Source of the DNA: Fictibacillus marinisediminis
GTDB taxonomy: Bacteria; Bacillota; Bacilli; Bacillales; Fictibacillaceae
Assembly: GCF_023149135.1 (NCBI RefSeq)
Contig: NZ_JAIWJX010000002.1
Coordinates: 2,294,001 to 2,358,000 of the forward strand
Length of the DNA stretch: 64,000 bases
Direction: 5' to 3'
Shown one piece after another: positions 47,730 to 56,517 of the stretch (position 1 is its first letter; every line of letters starts with the position of its first letter). A program made the translations under genes and the position numbers. Under the pieces are notes generated by a model that saw only the letters and a list, made by a program, of their open reading frames with translations, was not told the origin of the DNA and did no database searches.

Positions 47730-48722
47730 TTACTCTTTCGTTGTCACTTTTGATAAAAGTGTGGCTTGGCCGAGAAACAAACCTTTCTTCTGGCTTAGGG
47801 CTGCGGTTGCCATTTGAACCACATAGGCATAAATCAAAGGGCTGACAAATTCATCAATTGAATTCAGTTGGATCGACAGCACATTCGGATGAGTCAACAC
47901 CTGATCTGAAACGTAAACTACCATGCCCCCTAACTCAGCAATTTCAATCGCAAAATTATGATTTAGCGCCTCTGTAGTTCCTTTTGGATTAAACAGAATG
48001 CATTGAAAAGAATCCGCCAGCAATTCAAACGGTCCGTGTCGAAATTGTCCCAGCGATAATGACTCAGTTTGCATTCTAGCCGCTTCTTTTAATAAAAGGG
48101 CACCTAGATCAGAGGTGATGACACTAGGACCACGGCCAAGCAAAAACAGTGGTCGGTCTTCGGATAGAAAATTACCTATCCGGCTGCTAATCTCCTCTTC
48201 TTTAATAGCTGTCTCCAATTTAGAAACCCCTTGGAATAACGCTTGTTCTAACGGTGCATTCACCCACTGAGAGCACAAGTGAAGCAATAAACCAGCTGTT
48301 GAGGTAAATGTTTTTGTCGCAGTGATTGATTCTTCCTTTCCAGCTGCGGTATAAAAAACTTGAGACGCACCTTGAGCCAGGGTACTTTGTGGTGTGTTCG
48401 TAATCGCGGTATATTCTGAAAGTGTAGCGGCTAACCGGCAGGCTTCATACGATTCTCCGCTTTGTGAAACAAAGATGGGTTGATAGTGTTTCAGCATTGG
48501 TATTTGATAGTGGAGGAGCTCAGAGGTGTCCACTGCTACTGCAGGATAACCCTTTGCGTTCAAAAAAAGGGCTGCCAACTCTCCTGCTGCTAATGAGCTG
48601 CCCATACCCGTAAAAAGCAACGGGCGATTGAGATCCAGGGACAAATAATTGCCCCTGTTGGCTTCAAGGGTATCCTTTAAAGCTTGAGGCTGTTCAGCTA
48701 CCTCTTTCATAAACACATTCAA
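47730..48722 (-). CDS. SIS-domain sugar-phosphate isomerase/deaminase
   Basis: 330 residues with two SIS domains, like the isomerase half of GlmS without the glutaminase half. The phosphosugar loops are SQSGESYEACR and TATKTFTSTAG. Relatives include glucosamine-6-phosphate deaminase of the NagB-II type, AgaS and fructoselysine-6-phosphate deglycase FrlB. With a BadF-type kinase nearby, conversion of glucosamine-6-phosphate to fructose-6-phosphate is a reasonable guess. The likely start is TTG, eight bases after AGGAGG. It lies between the third GH4 gene and the binding-protein gene. Confidence 0.8.
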   Translation of the reverse strand: MNVFMKEVAEQPQALKDTLEANRGNYLSLDLNRPLLFTGMGSSLAAGELAALFLNAKGYPAVAVDTSELLHYQIPMLKHYQPIFVSQSGESYEACRLAATLSEYTAITNTPQSTLAQGASQVFYTAAGKEESITATKTFTSTAGLLLHLCSQWVNAPLEQALFQGVSKLETAIKEEEISSRIGNFLSEDRPLFLLGRGPSVITSDLGALLLKEAARMQTESLSLGQFRHGPFELLADSFQCILFNPKGTTEALNHNFAIEIAELGGMVVYVSDQVLTHPNVLSIQLNSIDEFVSPLIYAYVVQMATAALSQKKGLFLGQATLLSKVTTKE

Positions 48723-48739
48723 TGATTTCTCCTCCTGCC

Positions 48740-50134
48740 TTAAACCGTTATATTTTTGCCCCTAAATTGAGGGAGGTGTTCTTTATGGGCTTCAAGATAG
48801 TCATCCATCATCGCCTTGGCAGATGTGAATGATGGAACAAGAGGATGAACCGTTAAAGCATTAACACCCGCTTGATAATCCCCCTTTACGGCAGATTCAA
48901 CGGCTAATCGTTCATACGTTTTCACCGGATGGATCAAGGAAAGAGCAAAGTCCGGTACCTCCCCAATACTTAATGGGAAATAACCATTTTTATTAACAAG
49001 ACATGGAACCTCAACTACATCATCTTTATGAAGCTGGGCAATGGTACCCTTGTTTGGGACATTTAACGTTAAGACCTGCTGCTTGTTATTTGCAATACTT
49101 CGGATAATGTTTAATGCCAGACCTTCATATCCTTCTTCTTCAAAGGAAAGTTCAACGGTTTCCTCTTGCTCGTGAACATCGTGAACTTGTCCTGTTGTCT
49201 CCCTGGACATGTAGGTGCTCCCCCTTGCATCTAAAGTTTGTTGATAATCACTCCAAGCTTCTTCCATTCGTCCTTGATGGACGAGTTCTGAAATTCTCTG
49301 GAGGAGAGGCCGATTTAACTTTACGATTTGCTGTCCCCTTGTCTGATTGGATTGCTTAATGTTGTTTACCGCCTGATCAGAGTAGTAAAAGTAATAGAGG
49401 TATTCGTTCGGCAGCATCCCCATGTTTTGAATTAATTCTGGTTCGAAAAAGCGGAAGGTATGTGAAATACGGGAGAGATGATCATAATTATCAAGGATCT
49501 CGGGGAGACGATCCACTCCCTTGTCATAAACAGAAGGTACCCATCCGAGATGGTTTAATCCAAAGTAATTGACTTGAAGGTCGGTGTGCGGCACCTTCAA
49601 AAATTTACATAGTGAGTTTTTAATTCCAGCATGCGCATCGCAAATTCCTATCACTTTTTTATGAGTTCCATATGTAGTAAGTGCCTGTGCCATCAACCCT
49701 GCAGGATTGGTAAAATTCAGCAGCCAGGCTTCCGGTGCTTCCTCACTGATAATCTTTGAGTATTCTAGCATAACCGGGATTGTCCGTAATCCCATGGCAA
49801 ATCCGCCAGGGCCCGTCGTTTCTTGCCCTAAAACGCCATATTTAAGGGCAATTTGTTCATCAAGAACCCTTCCTTCCTCTTGCCCCACACGGATAGCAGA
49901 AAAGATGAAATCCGCCCCTTGTACTGCTTTACGGATATCCGTTGTAAACGATAATTTAAAAGTACCCTGATGTTTCTCTACCAAATGGCGAGAGATGTTC
50001 CCCATGATCGAAAGCCGCTCTTCATCGACATCAAAGAGGGTCACTTCTTTAAACGCAAGGTCTGTATGGTTAAACAATCCTTCAATCAATAACGGTGTTC
50101 TCATACCAGCACCGCCTAAAATAGTCAGTTTCAT
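48740..50134 (-). CDS. GH4 glycosidase (CDAH signature)
   Basis: A 464-residue GH4 enzyme, slightly longer than its two relatives here. The NAD site is LTILGGAGMRTPLLI; the metal-binding Cys is in GICDAHAG (about residue 173) and the His in FGLNHLGW. Its C-D-A-H signature differs from both CHSV and CNLP, so its substrate configuration probably differs too. It has an extra acidic segment around residue 315 (VHDVHEQEETVELSFEEEG). AGGAGG precedes the ATG. It follows the PfkB kinase gene by 18 bases. Confidence 0.85.
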   Translation of the reverse strand: MKLTILGGAGMRTPLLIEGLFNHTDLAFKEVTLFDVDEERLSIMGNISRHLVEKHQGTFKLSFTTDIRKAVQGADFIFSAIRVGQEEGRVLDEQIALKYGVLGQETTGPGGFAMGLRTIPVMLEYSKIISEEAPEAWLLNFTNPAGLMAQALTTYGTHKKVIGICDAHAGIKNSLCKFLKVPHTDLQVNYFGLNHLGWVPSVYDKGVDRLPEILDNYDHLSRISHTFRFFEPELIQNMGMLPNEYLYYFYYSDQAVNNIKQSNQTRGQQIVKLNRPLLQRISELVHQGRMEEAWSDYQQTLDARGSTYMSRETTGQVHDVHEQEETVELSFEEEGYEGLALNIIRSIANNKQQVLTLNVPNKGTIAQLHKDDVVEVPCLVNKNGYFPLSIGEVPDFALSLIHPVKTYERLAVESAVKGDYQAGVNALTVHPLVPSFTSAKAMMDDYLEAHKEHLPQFRGKNITV

Positions 50135-50151
50135 TATTCATTCCTCCTATT

Positions 50152-51063
50152 TTATTTACTGGGCTCAAAAAAATCCTGCTGTACTTGTTGCCAGGTCGGG
50201 CTACCGGTCGTTCCTCCTAGACTTTGCACCGAACAGCTGCCACAGTAATTGCCTAGCTTTACTGAATCATCTAATGACCATCCCTTTAGAATTCCAGTTA
50301 ACAGTCCGGCAGAGAAAACATCGCCTGCGCCTGTTGTATCAACCGCACTGCATTTATATCCTAAAATCTTTTTCGTGGCGTTTTTATGTCTTACAATTGC
50401 CCCCTCTTCCCCCAATTTAATGACTACAGGGGCAGCATATTTGTTTAATTTCTCAATGGCCTCTAGAGGATTCAATAAACCCGTTATCGTTTCTGCCTCT
50501 TTTTGATTGGGTGTAAAGATATCTGCCATTTTAATTAGTTCGTCTAATTGAGGGTTCGTAAGCCATTCCTCATCCCAACCGACATCCAAAGAGATATACA
50601 TGCCTTTTTTCTTAGCAGTCTCAATGACGGATATATTCTCACTTACCGCGCCGGTATGTAATACTTTCGAGTCAGTCTTTTTAATCACCGTCTTCGCGTA
50701 ATCTGCCAGGTTCAATTTTTCCACGTTATCCTGATAGGAAAGAAACGACCGGTCTCCCCCATAATTAATGGCCACCGATAAACAACGCAACGGCTGATCT
50801 ACTTCTAGCATTAGTGAAGTAGATACACCCTCAGCCTCTAAACTTTCTTTCATAAAATGGCTTAAAAAATCATTACCAATAGGAGAGATAACAGCTACTT
50901 TCATTCCTAATCTTGATAGTGCAACCGCTGTGTTGTAAGCAGCTCCACACGTAAATTCAAAAGACCCGCAATATACTTCCTCTCCTGGTTTTGGGAGTTT
51001 AGGAATGGATGAAAAAATGATATCGGTTGAAATGATTCCTTGAACCAGAACATCATAGGTCAT
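50152..51063 (-). CDS. PfkB-family carbohydrate kinase
   Basis: 303 residues. The N-terminal GxGG-like segment is KPGEEVYCGSFEFTCGAAYN and the catalytic signature is DTTGAGDVFSAGLL. It is the first gene of the thirteen-gene operon, whose promoter and operator overlap about 45-70 bases upstream. PfkB kinases phosphorylate sugars and related compounds such as fructose, ribose, fructoselysine and tagatose-6-phosphate. It is distinct from IolC in the same operon. Fructose-type kinase or kinase for a sugar released by a GH4 enzyme are both possible. Confidence 0.88.
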   Translation of the reverse strand: MTYDVLVQGIISTDIIFSSIPKLPKPGEEVYCGSFEFTCGAAYNTAVALSRLGMKVAVISPIGNDFLSHFMKESLEAEGVSTSLMLEVDQPLRCLSVAINYGGDRSFLSYQDNVEKLNLADYAKTVIKKTDSKVLHTGAVSENISVIETAKKKGMYISLDVGWDEEWLTNPQLDELIKMADIFTPNQKEAETITGLLNPLEAIEKLNKYAAPVVIKLGEEGAIVRHKNATKKILGYKCSAVDTTGAGDVFSAGLLTGILKGWSLDDSVKLGNYCGSCSVQSLGGTTGSPTWQQVQQDFFEPSK

Positions 51064-51095
51064 GAAAATATCCCCCTTCCTTTTATTTGTTATAT

Positions 51096-51107
51096 TGTTA
51101 CTACAAA
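51096..51107 (-). promoter_or_regulatory. probable GntR-family operator, operon side
   Basis: On the minus strand TTTGTAGTAACA starts within the -10 box and covers the expected start point of the operon. The near-identical TTTGTTGTAACA is found on the other side, directly before the regulator gene. Two copies of a 12-base motif flanking a divergent GntR gene, both over promoters, suggest its binding site. Confidence 0.6.
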
Positions 51108-51134
51108 TCTATTTCATTTCATGATTCTTGTCAA
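51106..51134 (-). promoter_or_regulatory. sigma-A promoter of the carbohydrate operon
   Basis: On the minus strand a perfect TTGACA (51129-51134) and TAGATT (51106-51111) are 17 bases apart, about 45 bases before the PfkB kinase start. Confidence 0.7.
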
Positions 51135-51287
51135 TTGAATTTTCTAAATTTTTAGATTATATAAAAGGGTGTCTGAATAATACTGGTTTTGCTCATTATT
51201 AATAAGAATTAAGCCATATAAAATTCTTTGGTGTGGTCGTCGCAGCTCCAAAATACCCCTATAAATTATTTTAACTATTAAATAAAT

Positions 51288-51317
51288 TTGTAAATGGCAA
51301 TAAATTTGTTGTAACAT
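51288..51317 (+). promoter_or_regulatory. promoter and operator of the GntR regulator gene
   Basis: TTGTAA and TAACAT are 18 bases apart. The -10 region overlaps the operator-like TTTGTTGTAACA at 51305-51316, consistent with autoregulation. Confidence 0.45.
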
Positions 51318-51359
51318 ATGAATACATCTATTTTGTATGAGATTAATCGGAGTGAGAAT

Positions 51360-52091
51360 ATGATAAATAAAAACCCTGGAACTGCCTTGTATTACGTGAT
51401 CAAAGAGAAACTCTTAGAGCTTATTAAAAATGAAACCTATCCGGTAGGCAGTCAGCTGCCCACGGAATCCGAATTATGCCAGATGTTTGATGTTAGCCGA
51501 ACAACTATCAGGCTGGCTTTGCAGCAGCTTGAGATTGACGGTAAAATTCATCGGGTCCAAGGAAAAGGGACCTTTGTATCCAAGCCTAAGATAAATGAGG
51601 CTCTCTCCCAAAGCATTAAGAGCTTTTCTGAGCAAATGAAAGACGCCGGACTCGTTTCTTATTCAAAAGTGCTGACCTTAGATGTAATTCCGGCATATTT
51701 CTCTCTGGCTCAAGCTCTTGAGATTAAAGAAGATGACCCTGTCATCAAGCTGGTACGCTTGCGATATGGGGGAACAGAACCTCTTCAGCATTCCACATCG
51801 TTCATCCCTTGGAAGATTGCTCCTAGCCTGATCCAGGAAGATTGTTCAGGTTCATTATTCCAATTGTTGAGAACCAAATTTGAGGTTGATATCTACCGAT
51901 CTATGGAATCAATTGAACCTATCTTAACCAATCAAACAATGAGTGAATTACTAAACATTCCTGTAGGATCCCCTTCGTTTTTATTGGAGTCCATCACATA
52001 TTCAACCAAACAATCCCCCATCGAACTCTCCTCTAGCATTGTCCGTGGAGATCGTTCAAAGTTTGTGATGCAAAGGTATTATGAAAAGTAA
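51360..52091 (+). CDS. GntR/HutC-family transcriptional regulator
   Basis: 243 residues from the ATG at 51360 behind GGAGTGAG; an upstream ATG lacks a site. The winged helix spans about residues 10-75 (YPVGSQLPTESELCQMFDVS, then RTTIRLALQQLEIDGKIHR and GKGTFVS). The C-terminal UTRA domain (about 90-240) binds a small ligand, in sugar-operon members usually a phosphosugar such as GlcN6P or a glycoside phosphate. It diverges from the thirteen-gene operon and probably represses it. A terminator shared with the next cluster follows. Confidence 0.92.
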   Translation: MINKNPGTALYYVIKEKLLELIKNETYPVGSQLPTESELCQMFDVSRTTIRLALQQLEIDGKIHRVQGKGTFVSKPKINEALSQSIKSFSEQMKDAGLVSYSKVLTLDVIPAYFSLAQALEIKEDDPVIKLVRLRYGGTEPLQHSTSFIPWKIAPSLIQEDCSGSLFQLLRTKFEVDIYRSMESIEPILTNQTMSELLNIPVGSPSFLLESITYSTKQSPIELSSSIVRGDRSKFVMQRYYEK

Positions 52092-52150
52092 CCGAAAGCA
52101 TTTTTTAGTGATTAAGGATTTCCTAATAATTTTACTCCTACTGAAAAAAC

Positions 52151-52190
52151 AAAAGGCATGCAGACGATATTAAACGCCTGCATGCCTTTT
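52151..52190. terminator. bidirectional terminator between regulator and pyrimidine cluster
   Basis: AAAAGGCATGCAG / CTGCATGCCTTTT is a perfect 13-base inverted repeat with a 14-base loop, A/T-flanked on both sides. Confidence 0.93.
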
Positions 52191-52191
52191 C

Positions 52192-53445
52192 TCAATTAAC
52201 TGACATCATTCTTCTCATCGTCCGATAAAGCAGCTCCGTCCCCTTCGCAAGGTCTTCAGGCGCAGAGTATTCCGCAGGATTATGGCTGATGCCGTCTTTG
52301 CAGCGGACAAATATCATGCCGTAATCACACGCATAAGAGAGCATCAATGCATCGTGGAAAGGGCCGCTCATTAGCTCTGGTGTTTCCAGTCCCATCTCTT
52401 TGCTTTCGTCGTGCATAATCTCCTTGATCCAGTCGGCACAATAACGCGGCTCGCTGTTTGTATCTTCCTGAATCTCGTAGTTTAACTGATACTTTTGACA
52501 GATCTCCTCAATTTCCTGACGCAGCTGTTTCTCATATTGGTCACGGCGGTTTTGATCAATGTCACGGAGGTCAACGGTAAACGTTACTTCTTCCGCGATG
52601 ATGTTTCTTGAATTCGGAAAGACCTGTACATGCCCGACCGTTCCAACCGTTGGAGCTCCCGGTTCCTGCTGGACGATCCGGTTGAGGGCGAGTGTGATTT
52701 CTGAAGCTCCCAGCATAGCGTCCTGCCGCATCCCCATAGGAACGGAACCCGCATGCCCCGCAAATCCCTTCAGTTTGACCGTCCACCATAAAGGGCCAGA
52801 GATGCCAGTTACAACTCCAATAGGAAGATTAGATTTATCCAGCACTGGGCCTTGCTCAATATGAAGCTCCAAGAAGGCATGGATGCTTCCCGGCTGATAT
52901 TGTGATTCATGAAACTTGGCCGGATCACAGCCGAAATCACGCAAAGCCTGTTCTCTTGTAACTCCATCCTGGTCCTTACGCTTTAAATCTCCTTCATCCA
53001 GCTTGCCCAGTATACCCCTGGAGCCAAACAAGCCTCGGTTAAACCTCCATCCTTCTTCATCACAAAACGATACGACTTCGATCGGCCGGTCTGGTGTAAT
53101 TCCCTGTTCCTTTAAGGTGGCTACAGCTTCAATGCCGGCAAGAACCCCAGCAGGCCCGTCAAAACGGCCTCCGTAAGGCTGAGAATCCAGATGTGAACCA
53201 ATCATGAGCACCGGAGCCTTCCTATCCTTGCCCTCGATTCTGCCGATCAAGTTTCCAAAATGATCAATCCTGACAGACATACCTGCTTCTTCCATCCAAG
53301 TACTTACAAGTTTAAAGGCTTCTTTTTCCACAGGTGAAAGGGCCGGCCTGCATACACCTGTTTCCCCGATCTTTCCTATCTCGGCCAACTCTTGCAAATG
53401 GGCATTCAGCCGTTCACTATTGATCTGAATTTGTTCAACTTTCAC
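52192..53445 (-). CDS. M20-type amidohydrolase (allantoate amidohydrolase / N-carbamoyl-amino-acid hydrolase / beta-ureidopropionase)
   Basis: 417 residues from the GTG seven bases after AAGGAGG; the ATG nearer to that site is too close. The bimetal site is intact: GSHLDSQPYGGRFDG, the bridging Glu in CDEEGWRFN, His in ELHIEQGP and a late His in GPFHDALML. This family hydrolyses ureido groups: allantoate, N-carbamoyl-L-amino acids or N-carbamoyl-beta-alanine. The cluster already has a nitrilase-type beta-ureidopropionase, so this is either a second enzyme for that step or broadens substrate range. A wobble-paired terminator lies just upstream. Confidence 0.9.
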   Translation of the reverse strand: MKVEQIQINSERLNAHLQELAEIGKIGETGVCRPALSPVEKEAFKLVSTWMEEAGMSVRIDHFGNLIGRIEGKDRKAPVLMIGSHLDSQPYGGRFDGPAGVLAGIEAVATLKEQGITPDRPIEVVSFCDEEGWRFNRGLFGSRGILGKLDEGDLKRKDQDGVTREQALRDFGCDPAKFHESQYQPGSIHAFLELHIEQGPVLDKSNLPIGVVTGISGPLWWTVKLKGFAGHAGSVPMGMRQDAMLGASEITLALNRIVQQEPGAPTVGTVGHVQVFPNSRNIIAEEVTFTVDLRDIDQNRRDQYEKQLRQEIEEICQKYQLNYEIQEDTNSEPRYCADWIKEIMHDESKEMGLETPELMSGPFHDALMLSYACDYGMIFVRCKDGISHNPAEYSAPEDLAKGTELLYRTMRRMMSVN

Positions 53446-53470
53446 AGTCATTCCTCCTTTTTCAACGTAC

Positions 53471-53503
53471 AAAAAGGCTGCTGAAAATGACTCAACAACC
53501 TCT
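53471..53503 (-). terminator. partial intrinsic terminator inside the pyrimidine operon
   Basis: On the minus strand GGTTGTTGA pairs with TCAGCAGCC (two G-U pairs) and is followed by TTTTTG. It may lower expression of the amidohydrolase gene or end the transcript. Confidence 0.6.
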
Positions 53504-53510
53504 TTGTCTA

Positions 53511-53744
53511 TTATTCTGCCGGTGTAAGATTTTTTTGCTGATGAAACATGATAGACGAAAAATACTTTCTGGCATCTGCCGTTTGAAGAAGAAGAACTTC
53601 CCTTTCTTGATTCGTAGCACCTGTACGTTCAAACTCTACTGCGGCACCATCAAGATTCTCTGACACTCTCGTAATCTGATATCCCTGATACAGGAGAAAA
53701 TCTATTTTTTCCTTTTCCTCAAAATATTCCTGTGATGCTGACAT
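53511..53744 (-). CDS. small protein of unknown function in pyrimidine cluster
   Basis: 77 residues, with a strong AAGGAGG before the ATG. It is mixed alpha/beta in look (EKEKIDFLLYQGYQITRVSE, then EVLLLQTADARKYFSSIMF), acidic in its first half, with no Cys, signal peptide or membrane helix. It follows the dihydropyrimidinase gene by 34 bases and precedes the amidohydrolase, so it is co-transcribed with pyrimidine-degradation enzymes. I do not recognise a family. A structural or regulatory partner of one of the two amidohydrolases is possible. Confidence 0.75.
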   Translation of the reverse strand: MSASQEYFEEKEKIDFLLYQGYQITRVSENLDGAAVEFERTGATNQEREVLLLQTADARKYFSSIMFHQQKNLTPAE

Positions 53745-53778
53745 ACCCCATCCTCCTTTTCAAGAGTGTGACTACCGA

Positions 53779-55194
53779 TTATTTGGAAAGCGCCGCCAGC
53801 TGTTTCTGTCCTTCAGCATTGAACCGTTTTCTTTTAATATAACGGCCTTTTCCCAATTCGCCGACAAACGTTTTATCTTTAATAACAAACTCGCCTCTGG
53901 ATAAAACAGATACCGGCTCACCAGTGATCTTCATTCCTTCAAACGCGTTATAGTCAACGGCCATGTGATGTGTTTGCGCAGAAATAGTTCGTTCCTTTGT
54001 CGGATCAAAGATTACAAGGTCTGCATCACTGCCAACAGCGATCGTTCCTTTTTCAGGAAACAAACCAAACAGTTTTGCTGATCGGGTAGAAACAATGTCA
54101 ACAAACTGGTTGAGCGTGATTCGGCCTTTTTTTACTCCTTCTGAAAAAAGGACAGAAAACCTGTCTTCGATGAACGGGCCGCCGTTAGGTATCTTGGTGA
54201 AATCTCCCTTGCCAAGATCTTTCTGGCCTTTAAAATCAAACGAACATTGATCCGAACCCAGCGTCTGAAGCTGGCCGCTTTTTAAAGCATTCCATAACGG
54301 TTCCTGGTGTTTCTTTTCCCGAAGCGGCGGTGACCAGACATATTTGGCTCCTTCAAAATCAGGCCTTTCCATTTCGGATTGATCAAGCACTAGGTATTGA
54401 GGGCAAGTTTCTCCATAAACCTGGTAGCCTTTGCTCCTTGCTTCTGCAATTTTTTCGGCTGCTTCCTGACAGGATACATGAACCACGTACAGCTGAGAAT
54501 CAGCCAGCCCTGTCATCATGCAGGCACGGCCAGTTGCTTCACCTTCCAGTTCCGGCGGCCTCGTCAATCCATGATAGATGGGATCCGTCTTCCCTTCTTC
54601 GAGCGCTTTTTTAGTCAGAAAATCGATGACATCCCCGTTTTCGGCATGTACCATAACGAGGGCTCCCTGTTCTTTTGCCATAACGAGCGTCTTAAACAAG
54701 GTTTCATCATCTGCCTGAAGCACGTTCTTATACGCCATAAATACTTTAAATGAAGTGATGCCTTCCTCCTCTATTACCTGTGGAATCTCCTTCATGACTT
54801 CTTCGTTTATTTCCCCAATCATAAGGTGGAACGAATAGTCAATGACGGCTTTATCCTTTGATTTGTTATGCCACGTTTCGATGGAATTTTTCAGTGGAAT
54901 CCCTTTGTCAGTTAAGCAGAAATCGATAACCGTCGTTGTTCCTCCGAAGGCTGCAGCAATCGTACCGGTCTCAAAATCATCTCTGCTTACCGTACCGCCA
55001 AACGGCATCTCCAGATGGGTATGGGGATCGATGCCTCCCGGAAAGATATAACATCCTTCAGCATCGATCACCTCCATGCCTTCACTTGGAAGGTTCTTTG
55101 CGATCATTGCTATCTTTCCGTTTTCAACGAGAACATCTGCCACAAACGTGTCAGATGCGGTTACGATTGTACCGTTTTTTATCACTTTTTTCAT
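53779..55194 (-). CDS. hydA: dihydropyrimidinase / D-hydantoinase
   Basis: 471 residues, standard for the family. Metal ligands are in DPHTHLEMPFGG, the carboxylated Lys in SFKVFMAYKN (about residue 150), and His in VHAENGD and VHVSCQEA; the Asp is in GSDQCSFDFKGQK. It opens the ring of 5,6-dihydrouracil or dihydrothymine to the N-carbamoyl-beta-amino acid. The start overlaps the preA stop by 4 bases, so the oxidoreductase and hydrolase are coupled. Hydantoins are also usual substrates. Confidence 0.94.
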   Translation of the reverse strand: MKKVIKNGTIVTASDTFVADVLVENGKIAMIAKNLPSEGMEVIDAEGCYIFPGGIDPHTHLEMPFGGTVSRDDFETGTIAAAFGGTTTVIDFCLTDKGIPLKNSIETWHNKSKDKAVIDYSFHLMIGEINEEVMKEIPQVIEEEGITSFKVFMAYKNVLQADDETLFKTLVMAKEQGALVMVHAENGDVIDFLTKKALEEGKTDPIYHGLTRPPELEGEATGRACMMTGLADSQLYVVHVSCQEAAEKIAEARSKGYQVYGETCPQYLVLDQSEMERPDFEGAKYVWSPPLREKKHQEPLWNALKSGQLQTLGSDQCSFDFKGQKDLGKGDFTKIPNGGPFIEDRFSVLFSEGVKKGRITLNQFVDIVSTRSAKLFGLFPEKGTIAVGSDADLVIFDPTKERTISAQTHHMAVDYNAFEGMKITGEPVSVLSRGEFVIKDKTFVGELGKGRYIKRKRFNAEGQKQLAALSK

Positions 55195-56477
55195 TTTGCT
55201 GCCTCCCGTTCATTATCTTTGTATCCAGCCAAAACCGTTTGGCGTTCGTTCCAAGTCATCGGTGGCTGCTCATGAGGAAGTTCAATCATGTCGATCGCAC
55301 CTTCTTCAGGACATACTATCGAACAGAGGTTACAGCCTACACAGTCATCTTCTCGGACTTCCAAATATTTTTGCCCATTAGGATCTGTAAGCATATCAAT
55401 GCATTGATGAGAAGTATCTTCACATGCAATATGGCATTTGTTGCAATTGATGCAGACATCATTGTTGATGCGGGCGACAATCCTGTAGTTTAGATCCAGG
55501 TTGCCCCAGTCAGAATAACGTTCCACTGATTTTCCGATAATCTCCTGAACCGATGAGATTCCTTTTTCATCTAAGTAGTTGCTTAAGCCATCAATCATAT
55601 CTTCTACAATGCTGAAGCCGTGATGCATGGCTGCTGTACAGACTTGTACGCCTCCTGCCCCCATCAGCATAAATTCCACTGCATCCCGCCATGTTGATAT
55701 CCCGCCGATTCCTGAGATCGGCACATTGATGTAAGGATTCCTTGCACATTCGGCCACCATGTTTAAGGCGATCGGTTTAACCGCAGGTCCGCAATAGCCT
55801 CCATGTGCTCCCTTGCCAGCAACATGAGGAATCGTATTCCAGGTGTCGATGTCCACACCGGCTAAACTGTTGATCGTATTGATCATACTGATCGCGTCTG
55901 CTCCGCCTTGAACGGCTGCTTTAGCGGTAACCGTAATATCCGTGATGTTCGGTGTCAGTTTCACAATGACAGGCGTTCTCGCAGCCTCCTTCGCCCACAT
56001 CGTCTGTGCCTGGACCAGATCAGGCTGCTGGCCTGAAGCTGCACCCATTCCACGTTCAGCCATACCATGAGGACAGCCAAAATTCAGTTCCAGTCCATCA
56101 ACGCCCACATCCTCTACCCGCTTGACGATTTCGTGCCATTTTTCCCTTTTCGGTTCTACCATTAAAGAGGCGATAATGGCATGGTTCGGAAACCTTTTCT
56201 TCGTTTCATAGATTTCCTTAAGGTTTACTTCGAGGGGGCGGTCTGTGATCAGTTCTATATTATTGAATCCTGCTACTTTTTTCCCGTTAAAACTAACAGC
56301 TGCAAAACGGGCGGTTGTATTGATGATGGGTTCACCTAGCGTTTTCCATACTGCTCCTCCCCAGCCAGCTTCAAAAGCACGCTGAACCTGATACCCCGAA
56401 TTGGTTGGCGGTGCAGAGGCCAGCCAAAATGGATTTGGTGATTCAATTCCTGCAAGGTTAATACGCAAATCTGCCAT
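55191..56477 (-). CDS. preA: NAD-dependent dihydropyrimidine dehydrogenase, PreA subunit
   Basis: 428 residues. An FMN-binding dihydroorotate-dehydrogenase-like barrel (about 1-320) is followed by two [4Fe-4S] motifs (CINCNKCHIACED and CVGCNLCSIVCPE). The loop that holds the active-site Cys in mammalian DPD (ACGQ) reads ASGQ here, after FGCPHGMAERGMGA, so Ser may be the general acid. With PreT it reduces uracil and thymine using NADH. An AGGAGGG site precedes the ATG. It lies 40 bases after preT and overlaps hydA. Confidence 0.93.
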   Translation of the reverse strand: MADLRINLAGIESPNPFWLASAPPTNSGYQVQRAFEAGWGGAVWKTLGEPIINTTARFAAVSFNGKKVAGFNNIELITDRPLEVNLKEIYETKKRFPNHAIIASLMVEPKREKWHEIVKRVEDVGVDGLELNFGCPHGMAERGMGAASGQQPDLVQAQTMWAKEAARTPVIVKLTPNITDITVTAKAAVQGGADAISMINTINSLAGVDIDTWNTIPHVAGKGAHGGYCGPAVKPIALNMVAECARNPYINVPISGIGGISTWRDAVEFMLMGAGGVQVCTAAMHHGFSIVEDMIDGLSNYLDEKGISSVQEIIGKSVERYSDWGNLDLNYRIVARINNDVCINCNKCHIACEDTSHQCIDMLTDPNGQKYLEVREDDCVGCNLCSIVCPEEGAIDMIELPHEQPPMTWNERQTVLAGYKDNEREAAK

Positions 56478-56517
56478 ATAAAGACCCTCCTAAGTGATTT
56501 GATTGAAAAACAAATGG

